In this document: piece after piece, positions 37,539 to 47,522 of the stretch
How positions within the stretch are numbered: position 1 is the first letter of the stretch
How the letters are laid out: every line of letters starts with the position of its first letter
Source of the DNA: Chloroflexota bacterium
Lineage (GTDB): Bacteria > Chloroflexota > Dormibacteria > CF-121
Reading direction: 5' to 3'
DNA: 55,814 nucleotides
Assembly: GCA_005889345.1 (NCBI GenBank)
Contig: VBFR01000185.1
Location: 1 to 55,814, forward strand
Notes under the pieces: model-generated
What the model saw: the letters and a program-made list of their open reading frames with translations, nothing else
Database searches by the model: none
What the model was told of the DNA's origin: nothing
Program-made: the position numbers and the translations under genes

Positions 37539-40436
37539 GTGAGGGAAGCGTCGACGGCGGTCGTGTCAGCAAAGGTGCTGATTCCCCAGGTGCATTCCCT
37601 TGCCCGCGAGCGCGTCGATGCCGTCCTCGCCCGAATCTGGCAGCATCGCGTCGGGCTCGTCGTCGCACCGGCGGGATCGGGCAAGAGCACGCTGCTGGCC
37701 GGCTTCGCCGCCTCGGCCAACGTGCCCGTCGCCTGGTACCGAGCCGAGAGCTGGGACGCGAAGACCACCACCCTGCTGAGCCATTTGCATTCCGCGTTCA
37801 CCGCGGCCCTGGGCTCCATCCCGGATGGCTGGGACTCCGTCGAGGCGGCGGCCCGAGCGCTCGAGTCCTGGTCGGGACGGCGCGCCGTGCTGATCATCGA
37901 TGACCTTCACACGCTCGAGGACAGCCCGGCCGAGCGCACGCTCGAACGCCTCATCGACTACGCCCCGCCAAGCATCGCCTTCTTGATCGGTTCGCGCGCG
38001 CTGCCCGGCTTCAATCTGTCGCGTCTGCGCGTCTCGGGATCGCTGCTCGAAATCGGCAGCGAGGACCTGCGCTTTCGTTCGTGGGAGGTCGAGCGCCTCT
38101 TCCGCGATTTCTATCGCGCTCCGTTGCCCCCCGAAGAGCTCGCTGAGCTCGCGCGCCGCACCGAGGGCTGGGCGGCCGGCCTGCAGCTGTTCCACCTCGC
38201 GACCCGCGGCAAGTCGCCCCAAGAGCGACGGCGCATTCTCACCGCCCTCGGCAGCCGGTCGCGGCTGACCCGCGAGTATCTGACCCGCAACGTCCTCGAC
38301 CAGCTGCCCGCCGAGCTGCGCTGGTTCCTGGTCCGGACCTGCGTCCTGACCCGGCTGACCGGGTCAATTTGTGACACATTCCTCGATCGCAGCAGCAGCC
38401 AGCAGGTGCTCGAGGAGCTCGAGCGTCGGCAGATCTTCACGACGGCGACCGACGATCGTGGCGGCTACCGCTATCACGAAGTGCTGCGCTCGCATCTCGA
38501 ACAAGTGCTCGTGGAAGAGCTCGGTGAGGTGCAGGCCCGGGCCGCCTACCGGAAGGCCGCGAGGCTGCTCGAGGCGAGCGGCGCCTTCCCCGATGCGGTG
38601 CAGGCGTATTCGCGCGGCGAAGACTGGGAGGCGGTGGACCGAATGCTCCATCACCAGGGGGGCGAGCTGCTCGAGGGACCGGACACCTGGATCGATGCGC
38701 TGCCGCCCGCGCTCCTCCGCCAGGATCCCTGGCTGATGCTCGGCAGCGCGCGGCGTCACCGGGCCGAGGGGCGCTGGCGTGAGGCGATCGACGCCTACCA
38801 CCGGGCCGAGCGCGTGTTCGGGTCGAGCGAGGCCGGGCTCATCTGCGCCGCCGAGCGCAAAGCGCTGGCCGGCTGGCTGGAGCCCGCCCCGATGCCGGGT
38901 AATGACTGGGCCGGTCTTTTGCGCAAGGCCGTGGCGCATGACCCGCTCGCCGCCAAGCAATTCGCTGGCCAGTTGCCCGAGGCGACCGGCAAGCTGAGCA
39001 TTGGGGTCATCTGCCTGTTGGCCGGACAAATGGATCAGGCGCGGCGCCACCTGAACGCGGCGGCCGACAGCCGCGACGCCACGGCGGCACTGGCGACGGC
39101 AGCCCGGCTCTGGGCCGGGGTCGCCGCGCTGCTCAGTGGTGACCTACAGGGGGTCTTCGACGTCGAGGAAGCGGCCGAGCGCGCCGAGGCGCTCGGGCTC
39201 GGCTGGGTGGCGCGGCTCGCGCGCGCCGCCCTGGTATTGAGTCAGCGGCCGGGGAGTGCGCGGGAGGCCGAGGGCCTGCGAGCCGCCAGCGATCGCGACG
39301 GCGATCGCTGGGGGAGTGCGCTGATCGGCTTGATGATCGGATGGGCGGCGATCTACGCCGGCGACAACGCGGTGGCGGCCCTCGAGCAGGCGACCGACAG
39401 CTTCCGGCAGTTGGGTGCTGGTGTCCTGGAGGCCTGGTCGCGCGCGCTGATCTCACTGGCCCTCGCCCGCATCGGTGCCCCCGAGGCGCGAGACGCGGCG
39501 CTGCAGGCGGAGAATCTCGCTCGCTATAGCGGCACGCCCGGCGCGCGCTACTTCCCCTACCTCGCCCTCGCCGAAATCGAGCCTGAGCGCGGGGCCGAGT
39601 ACCAGAGCCTCGCGGCCTCCGTGCAAGAGGAGTGCAGCCTCGCGCCCCTGGCCGCCCCCACGCCCGCGCCGGAGAACGTGATTCCCCTGGGTGTCGGTCG
39701 CTCGGTGCCGTCGCTGAGCATTCGGTGCTTCGGCGGCTTCAGCATCGCCATCAAGGGACGCCCGGTCGACCTGACCACCATCAAGCCGCGCGCGCGCGCG
39801 GTGCTGCGGCTGCTGGCCATCCACGCGGGCAATCCCGTGCACCGCGAGGTCCTGCAAACGGCGTTCTGGCCGGACGCCGATGCCGACACCGGCGCGCGCA
39901 ACCTTCATGTCGCTGTCTCCTCCCTGCGGTCGTGGCTCGAGCCGGGTGTCGGCCGGGGCGGGTCATCGCTCGTGCTGCGGGAGGGCGATGCGTATCGCCT
40001 CGCGATCCAGGCTGACGCCGAGGTTGATCTGGTGCAGTTTTCCAGGGCGCTCGCCGCCGCGAGGGTGGCGCGGCTACGCGGCGGGGTGGACGCGGTCATC
40101 ACGCACTTCCAGCAGGCGCTCGATCTTTATGCCGGCGAGCTGTTGCCCGAGGATGGGCCGGCCGAGTGGGCGATCGAACCGCGCGAACGGTTTCGCGCCG
40201 GCGCGCTCGAGGCCGCGCAGGGTCTCGCCGAATTGTTGCTCAAGCAGGGCGATCCCGCGGCGGCGGCCAACGCCTGCGCGACCGGGCTGTGGGTTGATCG
40301 GCTCCACGATCCGCTCTGGAAGCTCTTGATCCAGGCGCGCGAGCAGGCGGGCGATCCCGGCGCCGCCAGCCGAGCACGCCGCGATTACGCGCGCGTGCTC
40401 GAAGAGCTCGGCCTTACCGCCAGCTCGCGCGCTTAG
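37539..40436 (+). CDS. STAND/MalT-like ATPase regulator with C-terminal SARP (winged helix + BTAD) domain
   Basis: Walker A VVAPAGSGKSTLLAGFA, AVLIIDDLHTL; MalT-like LARRTEGWAAGLQLF; C-terminal LSIRCFGGFSIAIKGRPVDLTTIKPRARAVLRLLAIH...NLHVAVSSLRSWLEP + BTAD; GTG start. Confidence 0.85.
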   Translation: MREASTAVVSAKVLIPQVHSLARERVDAVLARIWQHRVGLVVAPAGSGKSTLLAGFAASANVPVAWYRAESWDAKTTTLLSHLHSAFTAALGSIPDGWDSVEAAARALESWSGRRAVLIIDDLHTLEDSPAERTLERLIDYAPPSIAFLIGSRALPGFNLSRLRVSGSLLEIGSEDLRFRSWEVERLFRDFYRAPLPPEELAELARRTEGWAAGLQLFHLATRGKSPQERRRILTALGSRSRLTREYLTRNVLDQLPAELRWFLVRTCVLTRLTGSICDTFLDRSSSQQVLEELERRQIFTTATDDRGGYRYHEVLRSHLEQVLVEELGEVQARAAYRKAARLLEASGAFPDAVQAYSRGEDWEAVDRMLHHQGGELLEGPDTWIDALPPALLRQDPWLMLGSARRHRAEGRWREAIDAYHRAERVFGSSEAGLICAAERKALAGWLEPAPMPGNDWAGLLRKAVAHDPLAAKQFAGQLPEATGKLSIGVICLLAGQMDQARRHLNAAADSRDATAALATAARLWAGVAALLSGDLQGVFDVEEAAERAEALGLGWVARLARAALVLSQRPGSAREAEGLRAASDRDGDRWGSALIGLMIGWAAIYAGDNAVAALEQATDSFRQLGAGVLEAWSRALISLALARIGAPEARDAALQAENLARYSGTPGARYFPYLALAEIEPERGAEYQSLAASVQEECSLAPLAAPTPAPENVIPLGVGRSVPSLSIRCFGGFSIAIKGRPVDLTTIKPRARAVLRLLAIHAGNPVHREVLQTAFWPDADADTGARNLHVAVSSLRSWLEPGVGRGGSSLVLREGDAYRLAIQADAEVDLVQFSRALAAARVARLRGGVDAVITHFQQALDLYAGELLPEDGPAEWAIEPRERFRAGALEAAQGLAELLLKQGDPAAAANACATGLWVDRLHDPLWKLLIQAREQAGDPGAASRARRDYARVLEELGLTASSRA

Positions 40437-41770
40437 TCCCGGACGCGAAACTCGACTTCGGCGAGTGCCACCGATGATGGCGATGCGCCGGCTGGCGCGT
40501 ATACCGACATGATGTGGATCTCGACGAAGGTCACCTGCTTGGCGTCGATCGCATAGAACTGCGCGTTCTTCGCGACCTTGGGATCCTCATCCTTCAGCGT
40601 CAGGTCGGTGGTGGTGCCGTTGGAGAAGACCAGGTGGACGTTGTGGGGCCGCGGCTGCGTGAGGAAATCGTCGGCTGCGGCGGTACCCGCGGCTCCCGCG
40701 TCGAAGCCGATCTGTGCCAGGTCGACCGGATCGTGAAAGGTCACCTTCAGGTACGGTCCGTGGTCGCTGGCCGCCGCCGCCCAGTAGGTATTGATGAACT
40801 TGTCGATCGCGAGGTTCGGGAGATGCCCGGCCGTCGAGGTGCTGGCCGAGGCGCCGGTCGCGTAGACGGCATCGTAATGCGGAAAGATCGCCTTGCGAAC
40901 CGTCGTGACGGCGCTCGTCACGCGATTGACGACCAGGTTGTGGAACGAGGGGACCAGGAGGAAGGCCAGCAGCCCGACGACGATGAGGGCGCCGAGCGCG
41001 AGGCGGACGATCCGCCAGACCATGCCCATGACGTTGGGCGGGCCCACCCGACGCGGCCGCCATCCGGCCTCGCGGGTGCGAACGCCGAAGAGCCTGCTGA
41101 AGAAGCGGCGGTACCACGGCAACCGGACCGCGATCGCCTCATCCAACGAGTTGCCGCAGCGTCGGCAGAAGTGCCGGACCGGATCGTTGCCCTCGCCGCA
41201 CTGGCCGCAGATGAGGTCGCCGGGATGCCGGCGGGTCGGCGGCTCCAGGGTGCGCGGCGCTTGACGTGGACGGGTCACCGACGGCGCCACGGACGTTGGA
41301 CGGCGTGAGATCGGCTCGTCCGCCTGGACGAGCGAAATGGGGGGCGGGTTCCCGGGAGAGACGGGGGCGGCAGGAGCCGCAACGCCGGCGAGGACGGGCG
41401 CCGGTGCGGGGGCGGCAGCAGGGGCCGGCGCGGCGGGTGCGGCAGAGGTCACCGGAACCGTCCACACGACCCGCGGTTCAGGGGCCGGGGCTCCCGCTGT
41501 GACGGGCGCTGGCGCGGCAACCGGGGCGGGCGCCGCATCGGCGTAGGCCGGCGGTGCCGTCTGTTGCGCCTCCTCGATCCCTACCGCGTGCTTGACCCTG
41601 TCGATCAGGCCGACATGGGCCGGCTCCGGTACCGGCTCGGGGGCGGGCGGTTCGGGCTCCGGCTGGGCGACCACGACGCGTTCCCCGGTCCATTCCAGGA
41701 ACTTCCCGCACGACCCGCAGAACGTGTCGCTGTCTTCGTTATGGTGCCCGCACTGCTTGCAGACGATCAC
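40433..41770 (-). CDS. zinc-ribbon / Pro-Ala linker / zinc-ribbon / TM / galactose-binding-like (NADase-type glycan-binding) protein
   Basis: CKQCGHHNEDSDTFCGSCGKFL and CGQCGEGNDPVRHFCRRCGNSL; TM GALIVVGLLAFLLVPSF; C-terminal ASASTSTAGHLPNLAIDKFINTYWAAAASDHGPYLKVTF. Confidence 0.8.
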   Translation of the reverse strand: MIVCKQCGHHNEDSDTFCGSCGKFLEWTGERVVVAQPEPEPPAPEPVPEPAHVGLIDRVKHAVGIEEAQQTAPPAYADAAPAPVAAPAPVTAGAPAPEPRVVWTVPVTSAAPAAPAPAAAPAPAPVLAGVAAPAAPVSPGNPPPISLVQADEPISRRPTSVAPSVTRPRQAPRTLEPPTRRHPGDLICGQCGEGNDPVRHFCRRCGNSLDEAIAVRLPWYRRFFSRLFGVRTREAGWRPRRVGPPNVMGMVWRIVRLALGALIVVGLLAFLLVPSFHNLVVNRVTSAVTTVRKAIFPHYDAVYATGASASTSTAGHLPNLAIDKFINTYWAAAASDHGPYLKVTFHDPVDLAQIGFDAGAAGTAAADDFLTQPRPHNVHLVFSNGTTTDLTLKDEDPKVAKNAQFYAIDAKQVTFVEIHIMSVYAPAGASPSSVALAEVEFRVRD

Positions 41771-42372
41771 GCGCTAGTCACCTCCACAGCATCCGGTACT
41801 TTCGATCGTTTGACAAGCTGGACTTTGTGCGTCACGTGCGCCGGCTTCGCCGCCGCGACCAGCGCGTCGAGCCTCGTGGCGTTGATCGCGGCCGGATCGT
41901 CGACGGCGACCCGAACCATGAGGGCAAAATTCGGCGACCCGGGGAGCGCCTCGCCCGCGGTCGTCGAGGTTGCAATCCCACCGGTATCGATGATCTCGAC
42001 GGTGCCGCCGGTGAGGGTCTCGATCTGCGCCTTGAGTCCCTTGACGGTTCCGCGCATTCGATAAAACTCGAAAGCAGCCGCCAGCACCGCGCGACGGCGC
42101 TCGACCGACCACGAGTCGTCGAGGGCGAGCCCGAACCAGCTCCCCAGCCATTCCAGGAAGTCGGGCGGGGTCAGCCAGGGATCGAAGTAGGTGGGCAGGT
42201 TATCCATCGTGGCAAAGATCGGCGCCAGTGCCGCATCGAAGGCGGACATGAAGCGCTGGGTGAAGCCGTCTTCCTGGAAGAGGGCCGGCAGCGACTCGCC
42301 CAGCGGGTGCGGGCTGATCAGCGTCCGCACCAGGCCGCGCCGATGGTTGAGCGTCGGAGCCTCCGCGATCAT
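41767..42372 (-). CDS. phage tail protein I-like eCIS baseplate protein
   Basis: LPALFQEDGFTQRFMSAFDAALAPIFATMDNLPTYFDPWLTPPDFLEWLGSWFGLALDDSW...RMRGTVKGLKAQIETLTGG; ATG at 42372 (listed ORF is over-extended). Confidence 0.88.
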   Translation of the reverse strand: MIAEAPTLNHRRGLVRTLISPHPLGESLPALFQEDGFTQRFMSAFDAALAPIFATMDNLPTYFDPWLTPPDFLEWLGSWFGLALDDSWSVERRRAVLAAAFEFYRMRGTVKGLKAQIETLTGGTVEIIDTGGIATSTTAGEALPGSPNFALMVRVAVDDPAAINATRLDALVAAAKPAHVTHKVQLVKRSKVPDAVEVTSA

Positions 42373-44258
42373 GCGCCCTCCACCAGCACCTGGTGCTCGT
42401 ACGAGTAGACGAGGGCGTGTGGCTCGATGACGAGCCGCTGGACCGCCTGGCCCCGCTGGCCCGTCACCGGATCGGCCCCGAACAACCGGGCGTCCTCGAC
42501 GAGCTCGGTGCCGCGCAGGCCCTGCAGGACGGAGTAGACCTCGCCGACGTGGACCGGCCGGCCGAAGGGCCAGCCATTGCGGTCCGGTCCGCCGGTGACC
42601 GGATGAAAGTAGTGGAAGAGCGCGTCGAGCGCTTCCGCCTGCAACCGTGACGGGTTCGCACTCGCGCGCGGCCGCAGCTTGGCGACCACCGTCACGCCGC
42701 GGTAGACCGGCGGCTCGACGAGGACTCGCGTGCCGATCACGCGGGAGTCCTCGAGGCGGTGGGCGATGCGCTGCAGCGTCTCTTCGGCGGGCACGAGCTG
42801 CTCGAAGCGCAGCCGGCCGTCGGTGCTCCCCGCCGCCGGCACCACCAGAATGCGCACGCCACCGGCGTCTGCGCCGTCGCCCGCGGTGACACATCGGACG
42901 CGCGCCACTTCCGGCGCCGCCTCGCGCGCCAGGTGCTCGTAGTCTTCCATCGTCACGGCTCGATCGCGGGTGCGCAGCACGATGGGGCCGCGCACTTTGG
43001 CCCCCTCGATGTCTTCGCCGTCGACGCCGCCCTCCGCGGCCCGGCGATTTTGCACCCTGGACACGTACGGGATCGATGACTTGAGGACGGTGACGGTGTT
43101 GCGCGCGACGTTCCCTTTCTGGCCGCCCCCGATGAGGTAGGAGCGCAGGCGGAGGCGCGAACCCTTGGATGGCACCGCGCCGTAGTTCCGGAAGGCGCCG
43201 TCGGGCTCGCGGACGCCTGGGCCGAGCTGCACCTCGCCGCTGACAGCGTCGAGCACAAAGTGGCGATCCTCCGCGGTGCTGTCGACGAAATGCTGCGCCT
43301 GCTTCCACTCCTGCCAGCCATCGATGCCGCTCACCTCGAGGACGTTCGCGGCGCCCCCGGGGACGACCGGCCGGTGCTTGAGGGCGAATCGTTGGCCCGG
43401 GACTCCTTCCGACGCCCCAAGGAGTTCGTTCTCCACCAGCTCGGCGTTGACCGCCTCGGCCGTGCCGCCGATGGTGAACGCCGTGAGGCCTTTGATGATG
43501 GGCGAAGCACTGTAAGTCGGTTGATCGGGTTCCGGCTTCAGGACGCGCGCCCGCAGCCACCCGGCGCGTTGCTGCTGGATGACGGATACCGCGTGGCTCT
43601 TCGGGACGTGCAGCACGACGTCGCCATCCCGGTTGAGGCCGCCGGTGCCATCCCGATCGACTTCGCATGGTGACCAGGCGTAGCCATCCCAGGTTTCCCA
43701 GACCACGGCGCACGATGGTACGGCCTCCGAGAGGCCGACCAGGAGCACGTCATCCGGCTTTGGCACCTTGTCGAAGCAGAAGAACGACGTGCGGGCCTCG
43801 AGGGCCTCGGTGTGGTCGCTGACCTCTTTCTCGCCGGCTAGCGACGAGGCGAGACGCGAGAGGGTGCAGGGGACGATCGGCAGGTCACCGATCGTGGTGA
43901 AGACGATCGCCTCGTCGGTCTCGGTGCGAACCGTGGCGGCCTGCGTTCCGGGACGGATATGGATGGTCCCTGGTTGCGGGCCGGCCAGCCAGAAGGTGAT
44001 CGCCGCGCGCGCCGCGGTCGGCGGAAAGAGCCGCACGCCGATCAGTTCGAGAAATTTGATGTAGTTGCGCTCGGGGACACGATTCAGCCGGTACAGCACC
44101 TGGTCGGTCATCCAGGCGAAGGTCTCGATCAGCGTGACACCGGGGTCCGACACGTTGTGGTCGGTCCACTCCGGGCAGCGCTGCTGCACGAGGCGCTTGG
44201 CATCGTCGACGAGGTCCTGGAATCGCCGATCGTCGAGGTTCGGGACCGGAAGTGCCAT
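42369..44258 (-). CDS. baseplate J-like (putative baseplate assembly) protein of eCIS
   Basis: LPVPNLDDRRFQDLVDDAKRLVQQRCPEWTDHNVSDPGVTLIETFAWMTDQVLYRLNRVPERNYIKFLELIGV. Confidence 0.92.
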   Translation of the reverse strand: MALPVPNLDDRRFQDLVDDAKRLVQQRCPEWTDHNVSDPGVTLIETFAWMTDQVLYRLNRVPERNYIKFLELIGVRLFPPTAARAAITFWLAGPQPGTIHIRPGTQAATVRTETDEAIVFTTIGDLPIVPCTLSRLASSLAGEKEVSDHTEALEARTSFFCFDKVPKPDDVLLVGLSEAVPSCAVVWETWDGYAWSPCEVDRDGTGGLNRDGDVVLHVPKSHAVSVIQQQRAGWLRARVLKPEPDQPTYSASPIIKGLTAFTIGGTAEAVNAELVENELLGASEGVPGQRFALKHRPVVPGGAANVLEVSGIDGWQEWKQAQHFVDSTAEDRHFVLDAVSGEVQLGPGVREPDGAFRNYGAVPSKGSRLRLRSYLIGGGQKGNVARNTVTVLKSSIPYVSRVQNRRAAEGGVDGEDIEGAKVRGPIVLRTRDRAVTMEDYEHLAREAAPEVARVRCVTAGDGADAGGVRILVVPAAGSTDGRLRFEQLVPAEETLQRIAHRLEDSRVIGTRVLVEPPVYRGVTVVAKLRPRASANPSRLQAEALDALFHYFHPVTGGPDRNGWPFGRPVHVGEVYSVLQGLRGTELVEDARLFGADPVTGQRGQAVQRLVIEPHALVYSYEHQVLVEGA

Positions 44259-44290
44259 CGCTCAGCCTCCTCCTGCAGATTTGTTGTTCG

Positions 44291-44692
44291 TCATGCCGTC
44301 TCCGCCGGGATCACGTAAAAGGGGAATACGAGGTTGCGGGGATCGTTGGTCTCGCCGAGCGCGTAGCGGATGTCGATGTAGATGATGCTCGAGTCCTCGG
44401 TGTCGAAACTCACCAGGACGTCGCGAACCTCGATGCGAGGCTCCCAGCGACGAAGCGCGGCCCGGACGGCCGCGGCCACGCGGGCGGCGGTCTCCGTGTC
44501 GGCGCTGTCGAAGACGTAGTCATGAATGGCGCAGCCGAACTCGGGCCGCATCGGCCGCTCGCCGATGGCGGTGCCCAGGATCAGGCGGATGCTCTCCTCG
44601 ATTTCCTGCTCGCGTGACACCAGTGCGATCCGTCCGGTCGGGTCGGTCCGCAGGGGAAACGCCCAGCCGGAGCCGATGAATTCTTCGCTCAT
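44291..44692 (-). CDS. gp25-like baseplate wedge protein
   Basis: IGSGWAFPLRTDPTGRIALVSREQEIEESIRLILGTAIGERPMRPEFGCAIHDYVFDSAD; ATG at 44692. Confidence 0.92.
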   Translation of the reverse strand: MSEEFIGSGWAFPLRTDPTGRIALVSREQEIEESIRLILGTAIGERPMRPEFGCAIHDYVFDSADTETAARVAAAVRAALRRWEPRIEVRDVLVSFDTEDSSIIYIDIRYALGETNDPRNLVFPFYVIPAETA

Positions 44693-45024
44693 TGCGCGAT
44701 TACCTTCGTCTGGCCCGCCGACCCGATCATCATGGGCGTGCCGGTCGGCACGCAGGTCCCGGCCACCGGAGGCAAGGCGAGCAACACCGGCATCCCACCA
44801 ACGAGGACCTTCGTGCTGCCGGACGGGATGATGCCGCTGACGCACGGACCATTCGCAACCGGCGGTGGGGGAAAGGCGCAGCCGGCCACCACGTAAGACG
44901 CGGGGATGGTCACCACCGGCTGACTGCCGACCATCACCTTCGGACTGACGGTCGTGCACTGTCCCTGCCCGCCGTGCATGCAGGTCACCGTGCCGCCCAT
45001 GTTGACGATTGGTCCGGGCATCAC
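44689..45024 (-). CDS. PAAR-like spike tip protein of eCIS
   Basis: MPGPIVNMGGTVTCMHGGQGQCTTVSPKVMVGSQPVVTIPASYVVAGC...KVLVGGMPVLL. Confidence 0.85.
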   Translation of the reverse strand: MMPGPIVNMGGTVTCMHGGQGQCTTVSPKVMVGSQPVVTIPASYVVAGCAFPPPPVANGPCVSGIIPSGSTKVLVGGMPVLLALPPVAGTCVPTGTPMMIGSAGQTKVIAQ

Positions 45025-46820
45025 ATCACCTGCAGGGCGCCGCTGTTGACGTCAACCATTGCCCCGGTAATCTTGAGTTGTCCGCTGGCCTTGACCTCGA
45101 CCTGCGATCCACCTTCGAGCGAGGCTCCGGAGGACCCCTTCATCTTGAGGTCGGTCCCGGCCTCGAGCTTGAGCCCTTGCCCTGCCTTGAGGTTGATATT
45201 GGCCTGGGACTCGAGCGTCATGTCCTGCTGGCTCTCGACGTGAACTTTTCCTTGCGAGGAGATGTGAATCTCGGAGTTGGTCTCGTTGAGCGAGATCTTC
45301 AACTTGCCGTCGCTGCTGATGAAGGCCAGCCCGGCTTTGCTGGCGTCGTCGAAGAAGATGAATTGGTGGCCCTTGCGCGAGATGAAGCCGCGTCGCTTGA
45401 CCTTGCCGTTGTCGAAGAGTCCGTTGCCGAGTTTGGGTTTGTCCTGCCCGTTATGGAGGCTGCCGACGACGTAGGGCCGCCGGATGTCGCCGAACTCGAA
45501 GGCCACCAGGACTTCGTCGTTTACCTCGGGGATGAAATGCGCGCCGCTGTCCGGCCCGGCGCCCAGCTGGGTGATGCGAGCCCAATCCGACTCGTAGTCG
45601 TCGTCAAGCCAGGGAAACTTGAGCTTGACGCGCGCCGCGTTGTTGGGGTCGTTGTTGTCGGTGACGAGCGCCACCACCACGCCGTTGATGGGCGCGCCGC
45701 CGGCGGACGCGTGGCCGTTTGATGAGCCCAACGACGCGAGGCCAAGCAGCGACCGGTCCTGCCGGCCGCTGATCACGAACTGCGTGCGATAGCCCTGCTC
45801 GCCGAACACGTGGCGGGCGCTGGTGAGGGTGTACTTGCCCGAGAACGTATCGCCCACGACGCCCACGCTGACAGTCGTCCCGGCCTTGAGCTTGGGGTTA
45901 CCGTTCGCAAGGCCGTCGGCCTCGGCAAAGGCGCTGGAGATCAACTCGGCGATCGACCCCGCCGCCCCGTCGACCTGGGCCTGCTGGGTGAGCGGCCGGT
46001 TGACGGCGGTAAAGGTCGGACCGCCAAATTTGTTCGCCAGGCTCGAGGGGGTGTCCTGCAGCGAATCGGTCGCTACGGTGGCCGCGTTGGCCGAGCCGAT
46101 CACCGCCTGCTTCTGGACGGGGTCCCAGCCGCGCACCTTGACGTCGTTGACTTGCTCGGCCGACGTGACCCGCGGTCGGAACTCGATCAGGTCATCGCCG
46201 AAGACGAGTTGCAGGGGATCGCTGTGGTTCTGATAGGTCCCGTGCTGGGGCGCGCCCGATGCCTGGATCGGCTGGCGGAAGTTGAACTTTCCATTTTCCA
46301 TCGCGAGCTCAAAGCCGATCTCTCGCGCCCGCGACTTCAAGAAGTCCCAGTCGGACTGATTCGCCTGCGAGACATGATCGAAGGTTCCCGAGGTCGAATC
46401 GATCTGTCCGACACTGAGACCGGCGCGGTTGGCGACCTTTCGCGCGATGTCGGAATCGGTCACGTTCTTGTAGGTCTCGGTCCGGCGTCCGCGGTGCAGT
46501 CGGTGCGACATGTCGTAGCCACGCAGCACGGTGCGAAGGCGGGTCGCGCCATATTCCGCCTCGAAGCCGGTCACCTCACCCTTGATCAGGGTTTCCGGCG
46601 ATCCGCCCGGTGGGGTCACCTTGATGGTGACGGTGTCGCCGATCGTGGCGTTGAGCCTTCCCAGGACGTCGCGATCGGGATCGTGGAAGGTGATCGCAAA
46701 CATATCGGGAAGGTGCTGGTGATGATCGACGACAACCTGCTCCAACAGCCCCTCCATCTCATCGGATAGGGCCGATCCGTTGAGCTGGATATCCGGCCAG
46801 ACATGGAAGGACTGCGCCAC
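45021..46820 (-). CDS. VgrG/Gp5-Gp27-like spike protein of eCIS
   Basis: VVALVTDNNDPNNAARVKLKFPWLDDDYESDWARI...FIPEVNDEVLVAFEFGDIRRPYVVGSLHNG. Confidence 0.93.
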   Translation of the reverse strand: MAQSFHVWPDIQLNGSALSDEMEGLLEQVVVDHHQHLPDMFAITFHDPDRDVLGRLNATIGDTVTIKVTPPGGSPETLIKGEVTGFEAEYGATRLRTVLRGYDMSHRLHRGRRTETYKNVTDSDIARKVANRAGLSVGQIDSTSGTFDHVSQANQSDWDFLKSRAREIGFELAMENGKFNFRQPIQASGAPQHGTYQNHSDPLQLVFGDDLIEFRPRVTSAEQVNDVKVRGWDPVQKQAVIGSANAATVATDSLQDTPSSLANKFGGPTFTAVNRPLTQQAQVDGAAGSIAELISSAFAEADGLANGNPKLKAGTTVSVGVVGDTFSGKYTLTSARHVFGEQGYRTQFVISGRQDRSLLGLASLGSSNGHASAGGAPINGVVVALVTDNNDPNNAARVKLKFPWLDDDYESDWARITQLGAGPDSGAHFIPEVNDEVLVAFEFGDIRRPYVVGSLHNGQDKPKLGNGLFDNGKVKRRGFISRKGHQFIFFDDASKAGLAFISSDGKLKISLNETNSEIHISSQGKVHVESQQDMTLESQANINLKAGQGLKLEAGTDLKMKGSSGASLEGGSQVEVKASGQLKITGAMVDVNSGALQVM

Positions 46821-46823
46821 CTG

Positions 46824-47507
46824 TCAGCTCTCCTTCTTCGTGCCGTCGGTGGCTTCGTCGCGGCTGGGGATCAGGATGCGGCTGCCGAGATCCAGGCGCA
46901 GCGGGTCATCGATGTCGTTGAAAATGGCTAGCCCGCGCCACAGCCCGGGGTTGCCGTACTCCTCGTTGGCGATCGACTGCAGCGTGTCACCTTCGGAGAT
47001 CAGGTGGGTTGCGCGCGCGTGGATCGACCCCGACGTCGGATTCTGGGCACCGGGCGGATCGGGCGACTCCTTCAGGCTGATGTCTGCGGTCGCTCGCAGC
47101 GGGTTGCCCGTGCGTCCGAACATCGTGTACTTCGCGTTCACCGAGGCCAGGTAGAACTTGCGCTCGGCGAGGTGGAGGTTGCTGCCCCAAACGAGTCGGA
47201 GCAGTGGGGGATGGGGGGTGTCCTGCCCGATCGATTTGCGGCTTGGCGTGCACCACTTGAAGAGTTTCTCGACATCTTTGGTCACGTCGCCGACGGCGGT
47301 TTCCCAGTCATCGAAGAAGATCTGCATGTTGACCGTCTGCGGACTGGTGCCGATGAACTCCGGCTTGGCACCGGCCTTGGTGCTCATGCTGCGTTTCGGC
47401 GCGTCCCATTGCGCGCTCTTCTGCACGGAGTACTCGCTCGGGTTGAATTTGAACTCGAGCTTTCCCGCGCCGTCGACTTCTTCGAGTTTCGCTTTGACCA
47501 TCTTCAT
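46824..47507 (-). CDS. LysM-containing eCIS adaptor protein (Afp7-like)
   Basis: FKFNPSEYSVQKSAQWD...ATHLISEGDTLQSIANEEYGNPGLWRGLAIFNDIDDPLRLDLGSRILIP. Confidence 0.9.
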   Translation of the reverse strand: MKMVKAKLEEVDGAGKLEFKFNPSEYSVQKSAQWDAPKRSMSTKAGAKPEFIGTSPQTVNMQIFFDDWETAVGDVTKDVEKLFKWCTPSRKSIGQDTPHPPLLRLVWGSNLHLAERKFYLASVNAKYTMFGRTGNPLRATADISLKESPDPPGAQNPTSGSIHARATHLISEGDTLQSIANEEYGNPGLWRGLAIFNDIDDPLRLDLGSRILIPSRDEATDGTKKES

Positions 47508-47522
47508 CGCTTGCCGTTGCTC

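Noticed and set aside
42373-43713. N-terminal part of the listed reverse ORF 41767-43713
   Set aside because: Overlaps the gpJ-like gene in another frame; tail protein I starts at 42372.
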